A stretch of 64,000 bases of DNA from Eubacterium sp. An11 (GCF_002161065.1 NZ_NFLV01000003.1:1-64000), one strand, 5' to 3'; positions 17,345 to 26,219 are shown, counted from the first letter of the stretch. Notes: generated by a model from the sequence alone, not told the origin. Made by a program: numbers and translations.

Positions 17345-17397
17345 CAAAAACGAAAAGGAAAAGCAAACGATTCTATTGATACATTCGCTTGCTTTCC
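17345..17397 (-). terminator. Intrinsic terminator after the DUF3795 gene
   Basis: GGAAAAGCAAACGA (17357-17370) pairs imperfectly with TCGCTTGCTTTCC (17385-17397). Read on the minus strand, a T-rich tract follows the stem. Confidence 0.7.
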
Positions 17398-17459
17398 CTT
17401 ATAGCTTTATGTTCTGTTTGCTTTTTTGATTCGTGGCAATCTGATATAATTTATGTATT

Positions 17460-17792
17460 TTATCCCTGCAAATTTTCCAAAGCAGAAGGATTATTGGCTA
17501 TAATCGCTCCCACTGTTGAACAATTTGCCAAATCCGAACAATCGCCGCAGGTAGTGACGCCTTTTTTCAGCGCGCATTGACGAACCGCACACATACTCTC
17601 GCAAAATACGGTTTTAGCTCCGCTCATGCGGCAGCCCTCACAGTTGATATGCTCAGGAAGAATCGGGGCGTTATTTAATCCCGCCCAAAGCTTCGCGGTT
17701 TTTTCACGCAGCACCTGATCATTATGAATTGTGGCAATATATGCATCACATTTTTCACAATCCAGCCCGCAGAATCCAATTATATCTTTCAT
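17460..17792 (-). CDS. DUF3795 cysteine-rich protein
   Basis: This 110-residue protein begins IGFCGLDCEKCDAY and has further cysteine pairs: CEGCRMSG, CESMCAVRQC and CGDCSDLANC. It has the spacing of DUF3795 proteins, which probably bind zinc or an iron-sulfur cluster; their role is unknown. The start at 17790-17792 follows GGAGG at good distance. It is preceded by an Xre regulator on the same strand and followed by a clear terminator. Confidence 0.75.
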   Translation of the reverse strand: MKDIIGFCGLDCEKCDAYIATIHNDQVLREKTAKLWAGLNNAPILPEHINCEGCRMSGAKTVFCESMCAVRQCALKKGVTTCGDCSDLANCSTVGAIIANNPSALENLQG

Positions 17793-17840
17793 AAATCTTA
17801 TACCTCCAATTATACATTTGCCTTCTCATTTTATCGTACA

Positions 17841-18269
17841 CTAGTGTTCTTTTATCATTTGCTTTCTTCCTTTTTTTGACGGGAACTGTGCGATAGACAA
17901 ACATGCCAAGCCTATGCCCAACATACAAATTGCGTTATCAGACTCAATTTCATTTAAAAATGATAAGACGACAACCGCGATTCCCATTGCCAATGATACA
18001 CCCTTTAGAGCCAGAGTAACCACTTCAGAAATATTTTTATTTGTCGTATCATCTTTTGTATCTGTTTTTACCTGCATAAGTTCATCGACAGTCACATTAT
18101 AAATTTCAGCCAATTTAGGAATAGTATTTATATCTGGAAAAGATAAATCCCTCTCCCATTTTGATACTGCTTTATCTGTAATGCCCAATTTTTCAGCAAG
18201 CTCGGCTTGTGTCATTCCTTGTTTCTTACGCAATTCTGCTATCATGCTTCCGAATGTTTGCTTTTCCAT
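17841..18269 (-). CDS. Xre-family regulator with two C-terminal membrane segments
   Basis: The 142-residue protein has an Xre HTH near residues 8-50 (LRKKQGMTQAELAEKLGITD, AVSKWERDLSFPDI) and a hydrophobic tail with two likely membrane helices (ALKGVSLAMGIAVVVLSFL and AICMLGIGLACLSIA). This membrane-tethered Xre layout is common in Firmicutes, and targets are usually unknown. I chose ATG 18267-18269, eight bases after AAAGGAG, over a GTG nine bases earlier. It may be co-transcribed with the DUF3795 gene. Confidence 0.78.
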   Translation of the reverse strand: MEKQTFGSMIAELRKKQGMTQAELAEKLGITDKAVSKWERDLSFPDINTIPKLAEIYNVTVDELMQVKTDTKDDTTNKNISEVVTLALKGVSLAMGIAVVVLSFLNEIESDNAICMLGIGLACLSIAQFPSKKGRKQMIKEH

Positions 18270-18629
18270 TGTGTACACTCCTTTGCTTTAATAGTTGCAT
18301 GATAACATATTCTCCGGTCTCTACTCAACCGACCGCCAGTTTAGTCTGCTCGTCTGACGGTTTAAAGGCAGTTTAGTTGGAAAAATTGATATGTTGCATC
18401 ATAAAAAATCATGATATTTATATACAGCGTCGTTTGCAACGAAAATATATTTTGGAAATTATAAAAACTACTCTTCTTCATAAATTAAAATGATTTATTT
18501 GCAAAAACCAGCTGGCACGAGAAGACAGAAAGTACGTCATTTGCTGAACGGTTCGTCCGACTTGATCCGTCGCTATTTTACCCTCTCGGTCGTATATGGG
18601 AACATATCCAAAACAAACCATAATCTGTC
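18270..18629. other. Intergenic region with a possible 47-codon frame
   Basis: Mostly non-coding. On the minus strand, TTGAGT and a TGTTATCAT extended -10 lie about 50 bases before the Xre gene and could be its promoter. A short open frame at 18478-18621 (minus) reads MVCFGYVPIYDREGKIATDQ and onward. It has only a weak ribosome site and no recognised relative, so it may be a gene remnant. Confidence 0.3.
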
Positions 18630-19445
18630 TCATTTAATCTGTAGCAACAGTGGCAATAATGCAATTCCTACGTCTACGCCCTTATCTGCAATCCATTTAA
18701 TAACGCCTTTTACATTTTCCCATTTCTTCGATTTTCGATCTGAAGATTTAACTATTTTTTCCAATTCATCTATCTTGTGCAAAATTTCCTCTATTTCCGC
18801 ATCCGGTAATGCTGACATATTTTCAATTTTTCTTCGCACATCGTTAAAAGAAATATTGATATCAATTTTATTTTCATTTGTATTTGTTATCTGAACCATC
18901 GGGGCACCTTGTGGAATTGTTTCTTGTAGAGAAGGAAATCCTAATGCCTTAAAAGATAACATCTTATTATAAACTTGTCTAAGATTATGAAATAGTGAGT
19001 CGCCCGACACATCATCATAAAATGCTTGCGACGAAATATAGAAATATAGTCCATCGCTAAGTTTGGGTATATACGGATGATATTTTGCAGTTACATCTTT
19101 GTATAACTGTAATTTTGCAAACTCTGGTGTCTCTTTATTTGCAGAATCAGAAATAGCATTTTTTAACGACTCCAAATCTTCTTCATACATAACTTTAAAA
19201 TCAAATAACGGATCTTTATCCTTATCCGTTGCAATAATCAACTCAAGTTTTTCTTTAATTGCATTCAATTCTGGTCTGTAACTGAATTCACTGTCTTCAA
19301 TAGCTGCTTTTCCAAATCCTTCAAAAATCCCGTTATATTTGTCAATTAATGTTTGATATAATTTTTCTGTGCCCTTATTGGAACTTTGAGCATCTTCGCA
19401 CTGTTTTATATCTTCTTTCATTATTTTTAATAATTCTGTAGTCAT
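18630..19445 (-). CDS. Hypothetical protein with C-terminal hydrophobic segment
   Basis: I do not recognise this 271-residue protein. It is mostly polar and helical, with many Lys/Glu/Asp. A coiled-coil-like stretch lies before the end (DAEIEEILHKIDELEKIVKS). A hydrophobic C-terminus, GVDVGIALLPLLLQI, could anchor it in the membrane. A start at ATG 19443-19445 is supported by GGGAGG. It is AT-rich and isolated between non-coding gaps, like a recently acquired cargo gene. The gap 19446-19722 downstream of the phosphoesterase holds nothing I can identify. Confidence 0.6.
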   Translation of the reverse strand: MTTELLKIMKEDIKQCEDAQSSNKGTEKLYQTLIDKYNGIFEGFGKAAIEDSEFSYRPELNAIKEKLELIIATDKDKDPLFDFKVMYEEDLESLKNAISDSANKETPEFAKLQLYKDVTAKYHPYIPKLSDGLYFYISSQAFYDDVSGDSLFHNLRQVYNKMLSFKALGFPSLQETIPQGAPMVQITNTNENKIDINISFNDVRRKIENMSALPDAEIEEILHKIDELEKIVKSSDRKSKKWENVKGVIKWIADKGVDVGIALLPLLLQIK

Positions 19446-19722
19446 TGTATTGCCTCCCATAAATTAGTATCTTCTTAAATCTTAAACAAATTATATCAAA
19501 ACACGCCTTCATTTACACTTCTGAATGATTGGCGCATCGCAGGCATTTGATTTATGCTCTACATGGGTGAGATATCGCCTCAGTAAGATTTAGAAGAAAG
19601 TTATGTTATTCAGATTGAATATAACACAGTATTTCGGCTGTGCGCTGTTTCGAAATGCCTGATAGTGTTGTTTTCTTTTCCATGTAGATACATCAAAAAA
19701 ACGCATTATTTCCTTCTTTTCC

Positions 19723-20484
19723 TCACACCACCCGTACTATCTGCTCATACAGCAGAAAATCTTGTTTTGTGAATCTTTTGTTCATATGCATATGTCCCAT
19801 AAACCAGTATTTATAGTCGATGGTGCATCGTATGTCTTCCAGGTATTTTGTCAGGATATCCTGTTTGTAGGAGCCGAATCCCAGCAGGGCGATGATGGAA
19901 GCAGGCGGTGAATGGGTGATGATATAATCGACATGGTTGCCGGTTTTGTCCAGATTAGCCAGACCGTTTTGCAGTTCTTTATCCGATGGCAGTTCTTCTT
20001 TCCACCAGCTTAGGCCGTCGATCCGGTACATGTATTTTCCGCGCCGGTCCAGTTTTTTGGCTTCTTCTTTCCAGTTTTCTTTTTGAAGGATTCCATCGGA
20101 AATGTCGTGGGAAGAGGCTCCTCCGAAGGCAAAGACAGTATTTCCATCAATGCAGAAGGTCTCTCCGCGCATCAGATGGAGAATGGACGGACGAATCACA
20201 TGTACATTTCCACCGTAGCGGTTTTCGATGGGAAATGCGGACAGCCGGTCGAAATTCTCATGATTTCCGCAGACGAAAAGCGTGGTAAAAGGTTTTTGAT
20301 CCAGCCAGTCCAGCCAATAGTTTTCATTTCTCATCGCTTTTTTGTTATCTTCCTGGCACCAGATGCCGCCGAAATCTCCGCAGATGATAACAAAATCATC
20401 TTTCGTCATTTCTTTTTGTTCCGGAAAAATGTCCGTGGAAAATCGACGGAAGTCTCCGTGGGTATCTCCCGTGATGTAAATCAT
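19723..20484 (-). CDS. Calcineurin-like metallophosphoesterase
   Basis: The 253-residue protein has the metal-binding motifs of the family in order: GDTHGD near the N-terminus, ICGDFGG, CGNHENFD, then THSPP and a GHMHMN near the C-terminus. It probably hydrolyses a phosphoester in the cytoplasm; the substrate is unknown. The start at 20482-20484 follows GAGGAGGGG. It diverges from the MATE gene across 259 bases in which no clear promoter was found. Confidence 0.85.
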   Translation of the reverse strand: MIYITGDTHGDFRRFSTDIFPEQKEMTKDDFVIICGDFGGIWCQEDNKKAMRNENYWLDWLDQKPFTTLFVCGNHENFDRLSAFPIENRYGGNVHVIRPSILHLMRGETFCIDGNTVFAFGGASSHDISDGILQKENWKEEAKKLDRRGKYMYRIDGLSWWKEELPSDKELQNGLANLDKTGNHVDYIITHSPPASIIALLGFGSYKQDILTKYLEDIRCTIDYKYWFMGHMHMNKRFTKQDFLLYEQIVRVV

Positions 20485-20743
20485 ATAACCCCTCCTCCCT
20501 GTGCTGGAAAATTAAATCTTCCTATTATAAAGTATAAATATTTTATCATTTATAAACATTTTACCATTAAGGGACGGGAAAACCAAGCTGAGGTTGAATA
20601 ATACAGGGGAATTGGCAGTATGACGGAGCGCCGTTCCGGGCTCATGTGACCTCTTCCAGAAAGGCAAGAAATGAATTCACTTCTTGTCCTCAGAGGCAAA
20701 ATAGTATAGAATAGCATCGAGAAAATTTAAAGGAGCTTTCATT

Positions 20744-22090
20744 ATGAATTCAGAAAATAAAACTCTGGTGAAAAAATTGCTGGTGCTGGTTCTTCCTATG
20801 GCGCTGCAGAACCTTATGGCGTCGCTGGTGAGCGCCTCCGACGCGCTCATGCTTGGATTTTTAAATCAGTCTTCTTTGTCAGCGGTGTCGCTGGCGGGAC
20901 AGGTGCAGTTTGTTCTGAGCTTGTTTTTAGGTGCGTTTACTATCGGAGAGTCTGTTCTTGCCGCCCAGTATTGGGGGAAAGGTGAGAAGCATCGTCTGGA
21001 GGAGATTCTCGGGATTGTGCTTCGGTTTTCCATCCTTGTTTCTTTCCTTTTTACTGTGGCTGCGCTGTGTGCGCCGGACCTTCTGATGCGGATTTTTACC
21101 AACGATGAGGAGCTAATTCGCCTCGGCGCTTCCTATCTGCGGATAACCTCATTTTCTTATTTCTTTATGGGAATCTCGCAGATTTATCTGTGTATCATGA
21201 AAAATACCGGACGGGCTTTACTGAGTACTCTCTACAGTTCTTCTTCCGTCATTTTAAATATTATCATAAACGCCATCCTCATTTTCGGTCTGCTTGGCTT
21301 TCCGAAACTTGGCATTGCAGGCGCGGCTATCGCGACGAGTATTTCCCGTGGTGTGGAGCTGGCACTCATTCTCTCTGAAAATGTACGGCAGAAAGAGATC
21401 AGGATCCGCATGAAACATATCCTGCGTCCGCCTTCCTGGCTTCAGAAAGACTACATACATTATACATGGCCGTCTCTTGCCAATCAGGTCATCTGGGGCT
21501 GCGGATTTACCATGACGTCCGTTATCATGGGGCATCTGGGAACTGACGCGGTGGCTGCCAATTCCATCGCGCAGATTGCGAAGAATCTGGCTGCCTGTCT
21601 GTGTCTGGGTATCGGAACCGGAGCCGGCATCATCATCGGCAATGAGCTGGGACAGGGCAATCTGGCGCAGGCAAAGAAGACGGGAAACAAGCTGTGCATT
21701 ATCTCTCTCATTACCGGCGCGAGCTCCTGCGTGATTCTCTTTGCCTGCATCCCGGTCATCCAGGGATTCGCAGGCACGCTCAGCCCGCAGGCGCAGGATT
21801 ACCTGCGGTTCATGCTGTTTGTCTGCTCCTACTATCTGATCGGCAAATCGTTCAGTGCCACCGTCATCGGCGGTATATTCAGCGCCGGCGGCGATACCCG
21901 GTTCGGACTGATCTGCGATACGATCAATATGTGGGCTATCATCGTGCCCGTGGGATGCATCGCCGCCTTTGTCCTGCATCTGCCGGTTCCGGTGGTATAT
22001 TTCCTCCTGAATCTGGACGAGTTCACGAAGATGCCGCTGGAAATCTGGTACTATCGTAAGTATCGCTGGGTGAAGAATATTACAAAATAA
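20744..22090 (+). CDS. MATE-family efflux transporter
   Basis: This 448-residue membrane protein has about 12 hydrophobic segments and the MATE pattern of two related halves, beginning LLVLVLPMALQNLMASLVSA followed by SDALMLGFLNQSSLSAVSLA. Such transporters export drugs or metabolites using Na+ or H+ gradients. AAAGGAG precedes the ATG at a good distance. The gene ends two bases before the outer arm of a very large hairpin that separates it from the convergent HTH gene. The substrate is unknown. Confidence 0.88.
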   Translation: MNSENKTLVKKLLVLVLPMALQNLMASLVSASDALMLGFLNQSSLSAVSLAGQVQFVLSLFLGAFTIGESVLAAQYWGKGEKHRLEEILGIVLRFSILVSFLFTVAALCAPDLLMRIFTNDEELIRLGASYLRITSFSYFFMGISQIYLCIMKNTGRALLSTLYSSSSVILNIIINAILIFGLLGFPKLGIAGAAIATSISRGVELALILSENVRQKEIRIRMKHILRPPSWLQKDYIHYTWPSLANQVIWGCGFTMTSVIMGHLGTDAVAANSIAQIAKNLAACLCLGIGTGAGIIIGNELGQGNLAQAKKTGNKLCIISLITGASSCVILFACIPVIQGFAGTLSPQAQDYLRFMLFVCSYYLIGKSFSATVIGGIFSAGGDTRFGLICDTINMWAIIVPVGCIAAFVLHLPVPVVYFLLNLDEFTKMPLEIWYYRKYRWVKNITK

Positions 22091-22091
22091 A

Positions 22092-22192
22092 AAAAACTGC
22101 TGCAAGCCACAGTTCTAGCGGGAAGGAATCGCACGTATGTGTCAATACGTTCATGTTCCTTCCCGCCGTCTGTGTATATTGCGGCAGTTTTT
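22092..22192. terminator. Bidirectional terminator with three nested stems
   Basis: The outer arms AAAAACTGCTGCAA (22092-22105) and TTGCGGCAGTTTTT (22179-22192) pair apart from one position. Inside, GCGGGAAGGAA (22118-22128) pairs perfectly with TTCCTTCCCGC (22156-22166). At the tip, ACGTAT (22133-22138) pairs with ATACGT (22145-22150). A/T runs at both ends suit termination from either side, between convergent genes. It overlaps the HTH stop codon. The nesting is far more elaborate than a terminator needs. Confidence 0.75.
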
Positions 22193-22382
22193 ATGATGGA
22201 GTGAAAAGCTCATCCACGGTGAGCTGCAGCTCTTTCGCGAGGCGAAAGGCCAGCGAAAGGGTCGGATCGTATTTATTATTTTCAATGGCGTTGACGGTCT
22301 GACGGGAAACGTCACATTTTCTGGCAAGCTGTTCCTGTGACAGGCCCAGCTCTTTTCTTCTTATTCTTATGATATTTTCCAT
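22191..22382 (-). CDS. Small Xre-family regulator
   Basis: This 63-residue protein is almost entirely an HTH: IIRIRRKELGLSQEQLARKC, then DVSRQTVNAIENNKYDPTLS, with the ending LQLTVDELF typical of the YozG/Cro-like subfamily. ATG 22380-22382 follows GGAGG by five bases. The stop of the upstream membrane gene lies one base before this start, so the two are translationally coupled. It probably regulates the pair. Confidence 0.85.
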   Translation of the reverse strand: MENIIRIRRKELGLSQEQLARKCDVSRQTVNAIENNKYDPTLSLAFRLAKELQLTVDELFTPS

Positions 22383-22383
22383 C

Positions 22384-22674
22384 TCAGCCTCCATGCTTCC
22401 TTCTGTAGTACATCAGGGCCGCAAAATAAATGATGGCCGCCACTTCCAGCTCTATAAAAGGATTAGCGGTCATAGGCTGCGACCGAACCAGATTCTCAAT
22501 GATGTCCAGCATCTTTGCTCCTGCTGTCCCAAGCAACGTAAAGGTGCTGGCTTTCCACACGATAATCTGATTACGCTCATCTCCCGGCCGGGATAGCGAT
22601 ACCAGCATAATAACGTCCAGAGCAATAAAAACAATGAAAATAACCCCTAAAAATATCATGGCTCCAATCGGCAT
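22384..22674 (-). CDS. Small membrane protein paired with an Xre regulator
   Basis: The 96-residue protein has about three hydrophobic segments (GAMIFLGVIFIVFIALDVIM, TFTLLGTAGAKMLDII, AAIIYFAALMYY) and a basic end, RRKHGG. The start at 22672-22674 has AAAGGAG upstream. Membrane protein plus HTH pairs of this size are common in Clostridia and poorly characterised. It has its own strong promoter. Function unknown. Confidence 0.7.
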   Translation of the reverse strand: MPIGAMIFLGVIFIVFIALDVIMLVSLSRPGDERNQIIVWKASTFTLLGTAGAKMLDIIENLVRSQPMTANPFIELEVAAIIYFAALMYYRRKHGG

Positions 22675-22726
22675 ATGGTTTTTCTCCTTTCTGCAAAACA
22701 AAATGTAAAATACTTTTGACATTTTT

Positions 22727-22755
22727 AAGATAACAAAAGAGGAGCAGAATGTCAA
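22727..22755 (-). promoter_or_regulatory. Promoter of the membrane protein / Xre pair
   Basis: TTGACA (complement 22750-22755) and TATCTT (complement 22727-22732) are separated by 17 bases on the minus strand, about 50 bases before the start codon. Confidence 0.7.
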
Positions 22756-22813
22756 GAGTTTTTAACATTTTGCTCCCGCTCTTTTTTCACAGAAAATGTA
22801 TTTATCAGAAAAA

Positions 22814-24139
22814 CTATAACTTCTTCTTAATGTGTCTCCACATGATCACCGACAGCACAACTGCGATATAGTCGGTGATACTCTGCCCGTAGATCACGCC
22901 ATTCAGCCCAAACAGCCTGTCCAGGAGGTACAGAAGCGGGATCAGCAGGATGCCCTGGCGCAGCACGGAGAGCACGGTTGCCGGGAAAGCGTGTCCCACT
23001 GACTGCATGCAGTTCATGTTCATGAACAGGATGCCGATGACCGGGCCGGACAGCATGTAGCCGATGAGCATCTGTACGCCATAAGCGACCACGTCGTTGT
23101 CGTTGATGAATATACGGATGATCGGCTCTCTGCATACATAATACAGGATAACCGAGGCAATGCCCACGACAATGCAGCATATTTTTGTAAAACGCTCCAC
23201 CGCCTGAAAACGCTGCATATTTTCCGCTCCGTAATTATATCCCAGCAGTGGCTGCACACCGTTGGCAAGACCCATCTGCAGGAAAGTGATAAACATGTTT
23301 GCTTTGAACACAATGCCGATAGCCGCCACCGGCGCATTGCCGTAGACCACCAGAATCTGGTTAAGGATAATAGTGGAAATGCTCATGAGGCCGGAAAAAA
23401 TCGCTGTCGGCAGTCCAATGGTGCAGACCTTGACGAGAATCTCCTCGCCGCATGTAAAATATCGGGGGCTGATGGAGAAGATCTTCGTCTTCTTCAGGAA
23501 ATACCAGAGATAATACAGGCAGGCCAGTACATTTCCTATGGTAGTGGCAATGGCGGCGCCCGCCGCGCCCATACCAAGCCCGGAGATAAAAATCGGGTCC
23601 AGCACGATGTTGGCGATGGTTCCAATCATATTTCCAATCATGGCCTCCTTGCTGGCTCCCTCCACGCGGAGTATGAAACTAGAGGCCGCGGACCAGATGA
23701 TAAACGGCGCGCCGTAAGAAATGTGCAGCGTATACCCCCGCGCAAAGGCGTAGGTCTCGGCATTGGCGCCGAACAGAGTTAGTATAGGGCGCATGAAAAC
23801 AAGCAGCAGGATCATGAAGACCACGCCCACAGCCAGCGACGCAAAAAATACAAACGATGTGACGTTTTTTACTCTCTTTTCTTTTTTCTTACCCAGTGCC
23901 ACAGACGCCACGGCGCTGCCGCCCATTCCCAGCATGTTGGCAAAGGCCATCAGCAGAATAAAAATCGGGTTTGTCAGGCTGACTGCCGCCACCTGCAGGG
24001 CGTCGCCGGTCTGTCCCACAAAAAATGTATCGGCCATATTGTAGATTACGGTAACTAAACTGCTGACGACGCTCGGCACGGCCATCTTCGCCACCGCCTT
24101 TGACACTTTCATCTCTGCCATTAATTCATGTTCATTCAT
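22814..24139 (-). CDS. MATE-family multidrug exporter (MepA-like)
   Basis: This 441-residue protein has about 12 membrane segments and the N-terminal signature MAVPSVVSSLVTVIYNMADT followed by FFVGQTGD, typical of the MepA/DinF branch. It probably exports cationic drugs. A marR gene lies 48 bases upstream on the same strand, which matches the mepR-mepA arrangement known from Staphylococcus. GAGGAAG precedes the start. No lesion is seen. Confidence 0.88.
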   Translation of the reverse strand: MNEHELMAEMKVSKAVAKMAVPSVVSSLVTVIYNMADTFFVGQTGDALQVAAVSLTNPIFILLMAFANMLGMGGSAVASVALGKKKEKRVKNVTSFVFFASLAVGVVFMILLLVFMRPILTLFGANAETYAFARGYTLHISYGAPFIIWSAASSFILRVEGASKEAMIGNMIGTIANIVLDPIFISGLGMGAAGAAIATTIGNVLACLYYLWYFLKKTKIFSISPRYFTCGEEILVKVCTIGLPTAIFSGLMSISTIILNQILVVYGNAPVAAIGIVFKANMFITFLQMGLANGVQPLLGYNYGAENMQRFQAVERFTKICCIVVGIASVILYYVCREPIIRIFINDNDVVAYGVQMLIGYMLSGPVIGILFMNMNCMQSVGHAFPATVLSVLRQGILLIPLLYLLDRLFGLNGVIYGQSITDYIAVVLSVIMWRHIKKKL

Positions 24140-24187
24140 CGTTGTTCTTCCTCTCTTGTCATCTTATAATATGTTTTTACGGCATCG

Positions 24188-24607
24188 TCACTCCTCAAGA
24201 TTGTGAAACATTTTCTCTGCCAGACGCAGAAACATTTTCTGTTCCTCGTCGGTGATGCCGTCCAGGAGCCGCCGCTCGGTCTCCACGATCTCTTCCTCCA
24301 GAGCTAAGCGGATCTTGTCCGCTTTTTCGGTGAAAATCAGTTTTTTCAGCCGGCCGTCGGTCTCGTCGGGTACCCGGGAAATCATCTCCTGTTTCTCCAG
24401 ACTTCTTAAAATACTGCTGGCTGTGGGAGGACGCAGATCGAACTCCTCCTCAATATCTTTCTGATAGACATTGCGCCGGGAGCCTTCCGCCAGAATATAG
24501 TTAAGAATCCGTCCCTGCGCTTCGCTGATGCCGATAGATTCCTGCACTGCCTGGGAACGCCGGCGGAGGCGGTGGGATATTTTGTTGATGATCATTCCCG
24601 TTTCCAT
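24188..24607 (-). CDS. MarR-family repressor of the MATE exporter
   Basis: This 139-residue regulator has a winged HTH (YQKDIEEEFDLRPPTASSIL, then RSLEKQEMISRVPDETDGRL) with the DxR wing expected for MarR proteins. It most likely represses itself and the MATE gene until a ligand binds. The start at 24605-24607 follows GAAGGAG. Its promoter is overlapped by a perfect 7-bp-arm palindrome. Confidence 0.88.
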   Translation of the reverse strand: METGMIINKISHRLRRRSQAVQESIGISEAQGRILNYILAEGSRRNVYQKDIEEEFDLRPPTASSILRSLEKQEMISRVPDETDGRLKKLIFTEKADKIRLALEEEIVETERRLLDGITDEEQKMFLRLAEKMFHNLEE

Positions 24608-24647
24608 AAATGTACTCCTTCCTTCTGGTTTGCGTCCAAATTACAAT

Positions 24648-24693
24648 TACTTAGTTTTCTAAGTATTTTAATACTGGTTTCCGGAAATGTCAA
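24648..24693 (-). promoter_or_regulatory. marR promoter and operator
   Basis: TTGACA (complement 24688-24693) and TAAAAT (complement 24665-24670) are 17 bases apart on the minus strand. TACTTAG-TTTT-CTAAGTA at 24648-24665 has perfect 7-base arms and touches the -10 box, as expected for autorepression. Confidence 0.8.
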
Positions 24694-24698
24694 GAAAT

Positions 24699-24734
24699 GA
24701 AAAAAGAGCCAGTCCGCAAAAAGCAGACTGGCTC
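24699..24734 (-). terminator. Intrinsic terminator of the carboxymuconolactone-type operon
   Basis: GAGCCAGTC (24706-24714) pairs with GACTGGCTC (24726-24734). Read on the minus strand, a TTTTTT run follows directly. Confidence 0.85.
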
Positions 24735-24820
24735 GATGAAACAGAGAATTTCGCTCCTCTGCATCTATTTTATAAAATAACATATTGAAATCATTTTTTA
24801 TAGAAAGATATTTTTATATT

Positions 24821-25591
24821 CTATGCATCTGCACCGGCAGCAAGCTGTTCTGTCACTTCATCAATAATACCCATGGCATTTAAGCTGCGGGGATATCCGA
24901 TGTATGGCATGCACTGTTCCACCACGCTGTACAGCTTTTCTTTGTCATTTCCGACGGACAAGTTCCCTGCCGTGTGGCCGCGAAGCTGATTTTCACAGCC
25001 GCCCTGCGCGAGGATAAAACAAAATGTGATCATTTCCCGTTCCTGGTCGTTGAGGCCGGTTCGGGTGTAGTAGTCGCCAAAGCAGTTGTCGGCCAGCCAG
25101 CGGTTGATATTGCGCCGCAGAGCCGGAGCATCGGTCTGCTGTTTTTTCATGCCCGGCCCGAACAGAGCGACCTGTTTGTCGAGTCCCGCCTGGAAACGGC
25201 TCTCTTCGGTGGTTGTGCTCTGAGGAGCGAGCGGCAGTGTCACCCCGCATTTTTCCATAATCCGGTTGGTGGCAACGAGGAAATCGTAGACGCGTCCGAT
25301 GCCAAGATAGGCGGTTGCCTGGTATACGGTTTCCTTGATGGTTACCGGGTCAACGCCGCTTTTTAATGCGGCATAGAGCATATTCTGATACTCGCCCAGG
25401 CCCTGGCATCCCAGCAACGCCGAGAGGATACAGAGCATTTGCTCCTTCTGCGTCAGTTTGCTTTCCTTCACAGTTTCATTCTGAGAAAAATTTGCCACAA
25501 TATCCACCCATTCCGGGTCAGTGGCAGAAAGTGTATTTTCTTCCATGCCCTCAAACAAATCCTGCACTCTTTTCTTTGCTTCGTTGTTCAT
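24821..25591 (-). CDS. Carboxymuconolactone decarboxylase-family protein, two domains
   Basis: The 256-residue protein contains two AhpD/CMD-like units. The first has LCILSALLGCQGLGEYQNML and ALKSGVDPVTIKETVYQATA, and the second has ITFCFILAQGGCENQLRGHT. In this family cysteines near GCQ or GCE can serve peroxide or thiol redox chemistry, but a full CxxC is not visible here, so catalysis is uncertain. It lies 58 bases after the flavin reductase-like gene on the same strand and probably belongs to the same redox block. A strong terminator follows. Confidence 0.8.
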   Translation of the reverse strand: MNNEAKKRVQDLFEGMEENTLSATDPEWVDIVANFSQNETVKESKLTQKEQMLCILSALLGCQGLGEYQNMLYAALKSGVDPVTIKETVYQATAYLGIGRVYDFLVATNRIMEKCGVTLPLAPQSTTTEESRFQAGLDKQVALFGPGMKKQQTDAPALRRNINRWLADNCFGDYYTRTGLNDQEREMITFCFILAQGGCENQLRGHTAGNLSVGNDKEKLYSVVEQCMPYIGYPRSLNAMGIIDEVTEQLAAGADA

Positions 25592-25649
25592 TCTATCGCC
25601 TCCTGATAGTTACCGCAATAATAGAAAGATTTTATTATATAAAGCACAT

Positions 25650-26201
25650 TTATTTTAACGCCTTTCCATCGGAAAATGCTTTTCCTACGCAGTCGCCAAG
25701 TCTATAATATTTAAGTCCTACGGTGTCATAGGTGATCGGAGCAAATTTCTCCAGACTGATGGTTCCCTCCTGATCGAGGATACTTTCATCGGCACTGACG
25801 TTGACAATCCGTCCGAGAATCAGGCCGTCCAGAACTTTGATCATCTCACACTCCAGCGTCAGTGGCAGTTCGTTGATGACAGGCGCATTGACAAAATCAC
25901 TCTTTGTTGTGGTAAAACCGGCTTTTTCCATCTTGCGCGGTTCGTCTTTTCCGGAAACCAGCCCCACATAGTCGCAGGCAGCCACATGATCGACATCCGC
26001 CATGCTGACAGTAAATGCTTTGTTTGTCATGATGTTATCGGTGGTTTGATGGCTGCCGAGGGAGATGATAATCTCATCCATGCCAACGATACCGCCCCAC
26101 GCGGCGTTCATGGCGTTGGATTCTCCTTTTTCATTGTAGCTGCCGATGATCATTACCGGCTGTGGGAACAGAAAAGGTTTCGCACCAAAATTTTTTCTCA
26201 T
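25650..26201 (-). CDS. Flavin reductase-like (FMN split-barrel) protein
   Basis: This 183-residue protein has the flavoredoxin/flavin-reductase pattern, FPQPVMIIGSYNEKGESNAM then NAAWGGIVG, followed by FTVSMADVDHVAACDYVGLV. It probably binds FMN and passes electrons to a partner. The start at 26199-26201 follows GGAGG. It is 18 bases after the alcohol dehydrogenase gene, so the two are likely co-transcribed. Confidence 0.85.
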   Translation of the reverse strand: MRKNFGAKPFLFPQPVMIIGSYNEKGESNAMNAAWGGIVGMDEIIISLGSHQTTDNIMTNKAFTVSMADVDHVAACDYVGLVSGKDEPRKMEKAGFTTTKSDFVNAPVINELPLTLECEMIKVLDGLILGRIVNVSADESILDQEGTISLEKFAPITYDTVGLKYYRLGDCVGKAFSDGKALK

Positions 26202-26219
26202 AATATATACCTCCATTTT

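Noticed and set aside
8379-19542. Shared AATGATTGGCGCAT near 8379 and 19529
   Set aside because: A 14-base match is expected several times by chance in 64 kb, and the flanks do not match.
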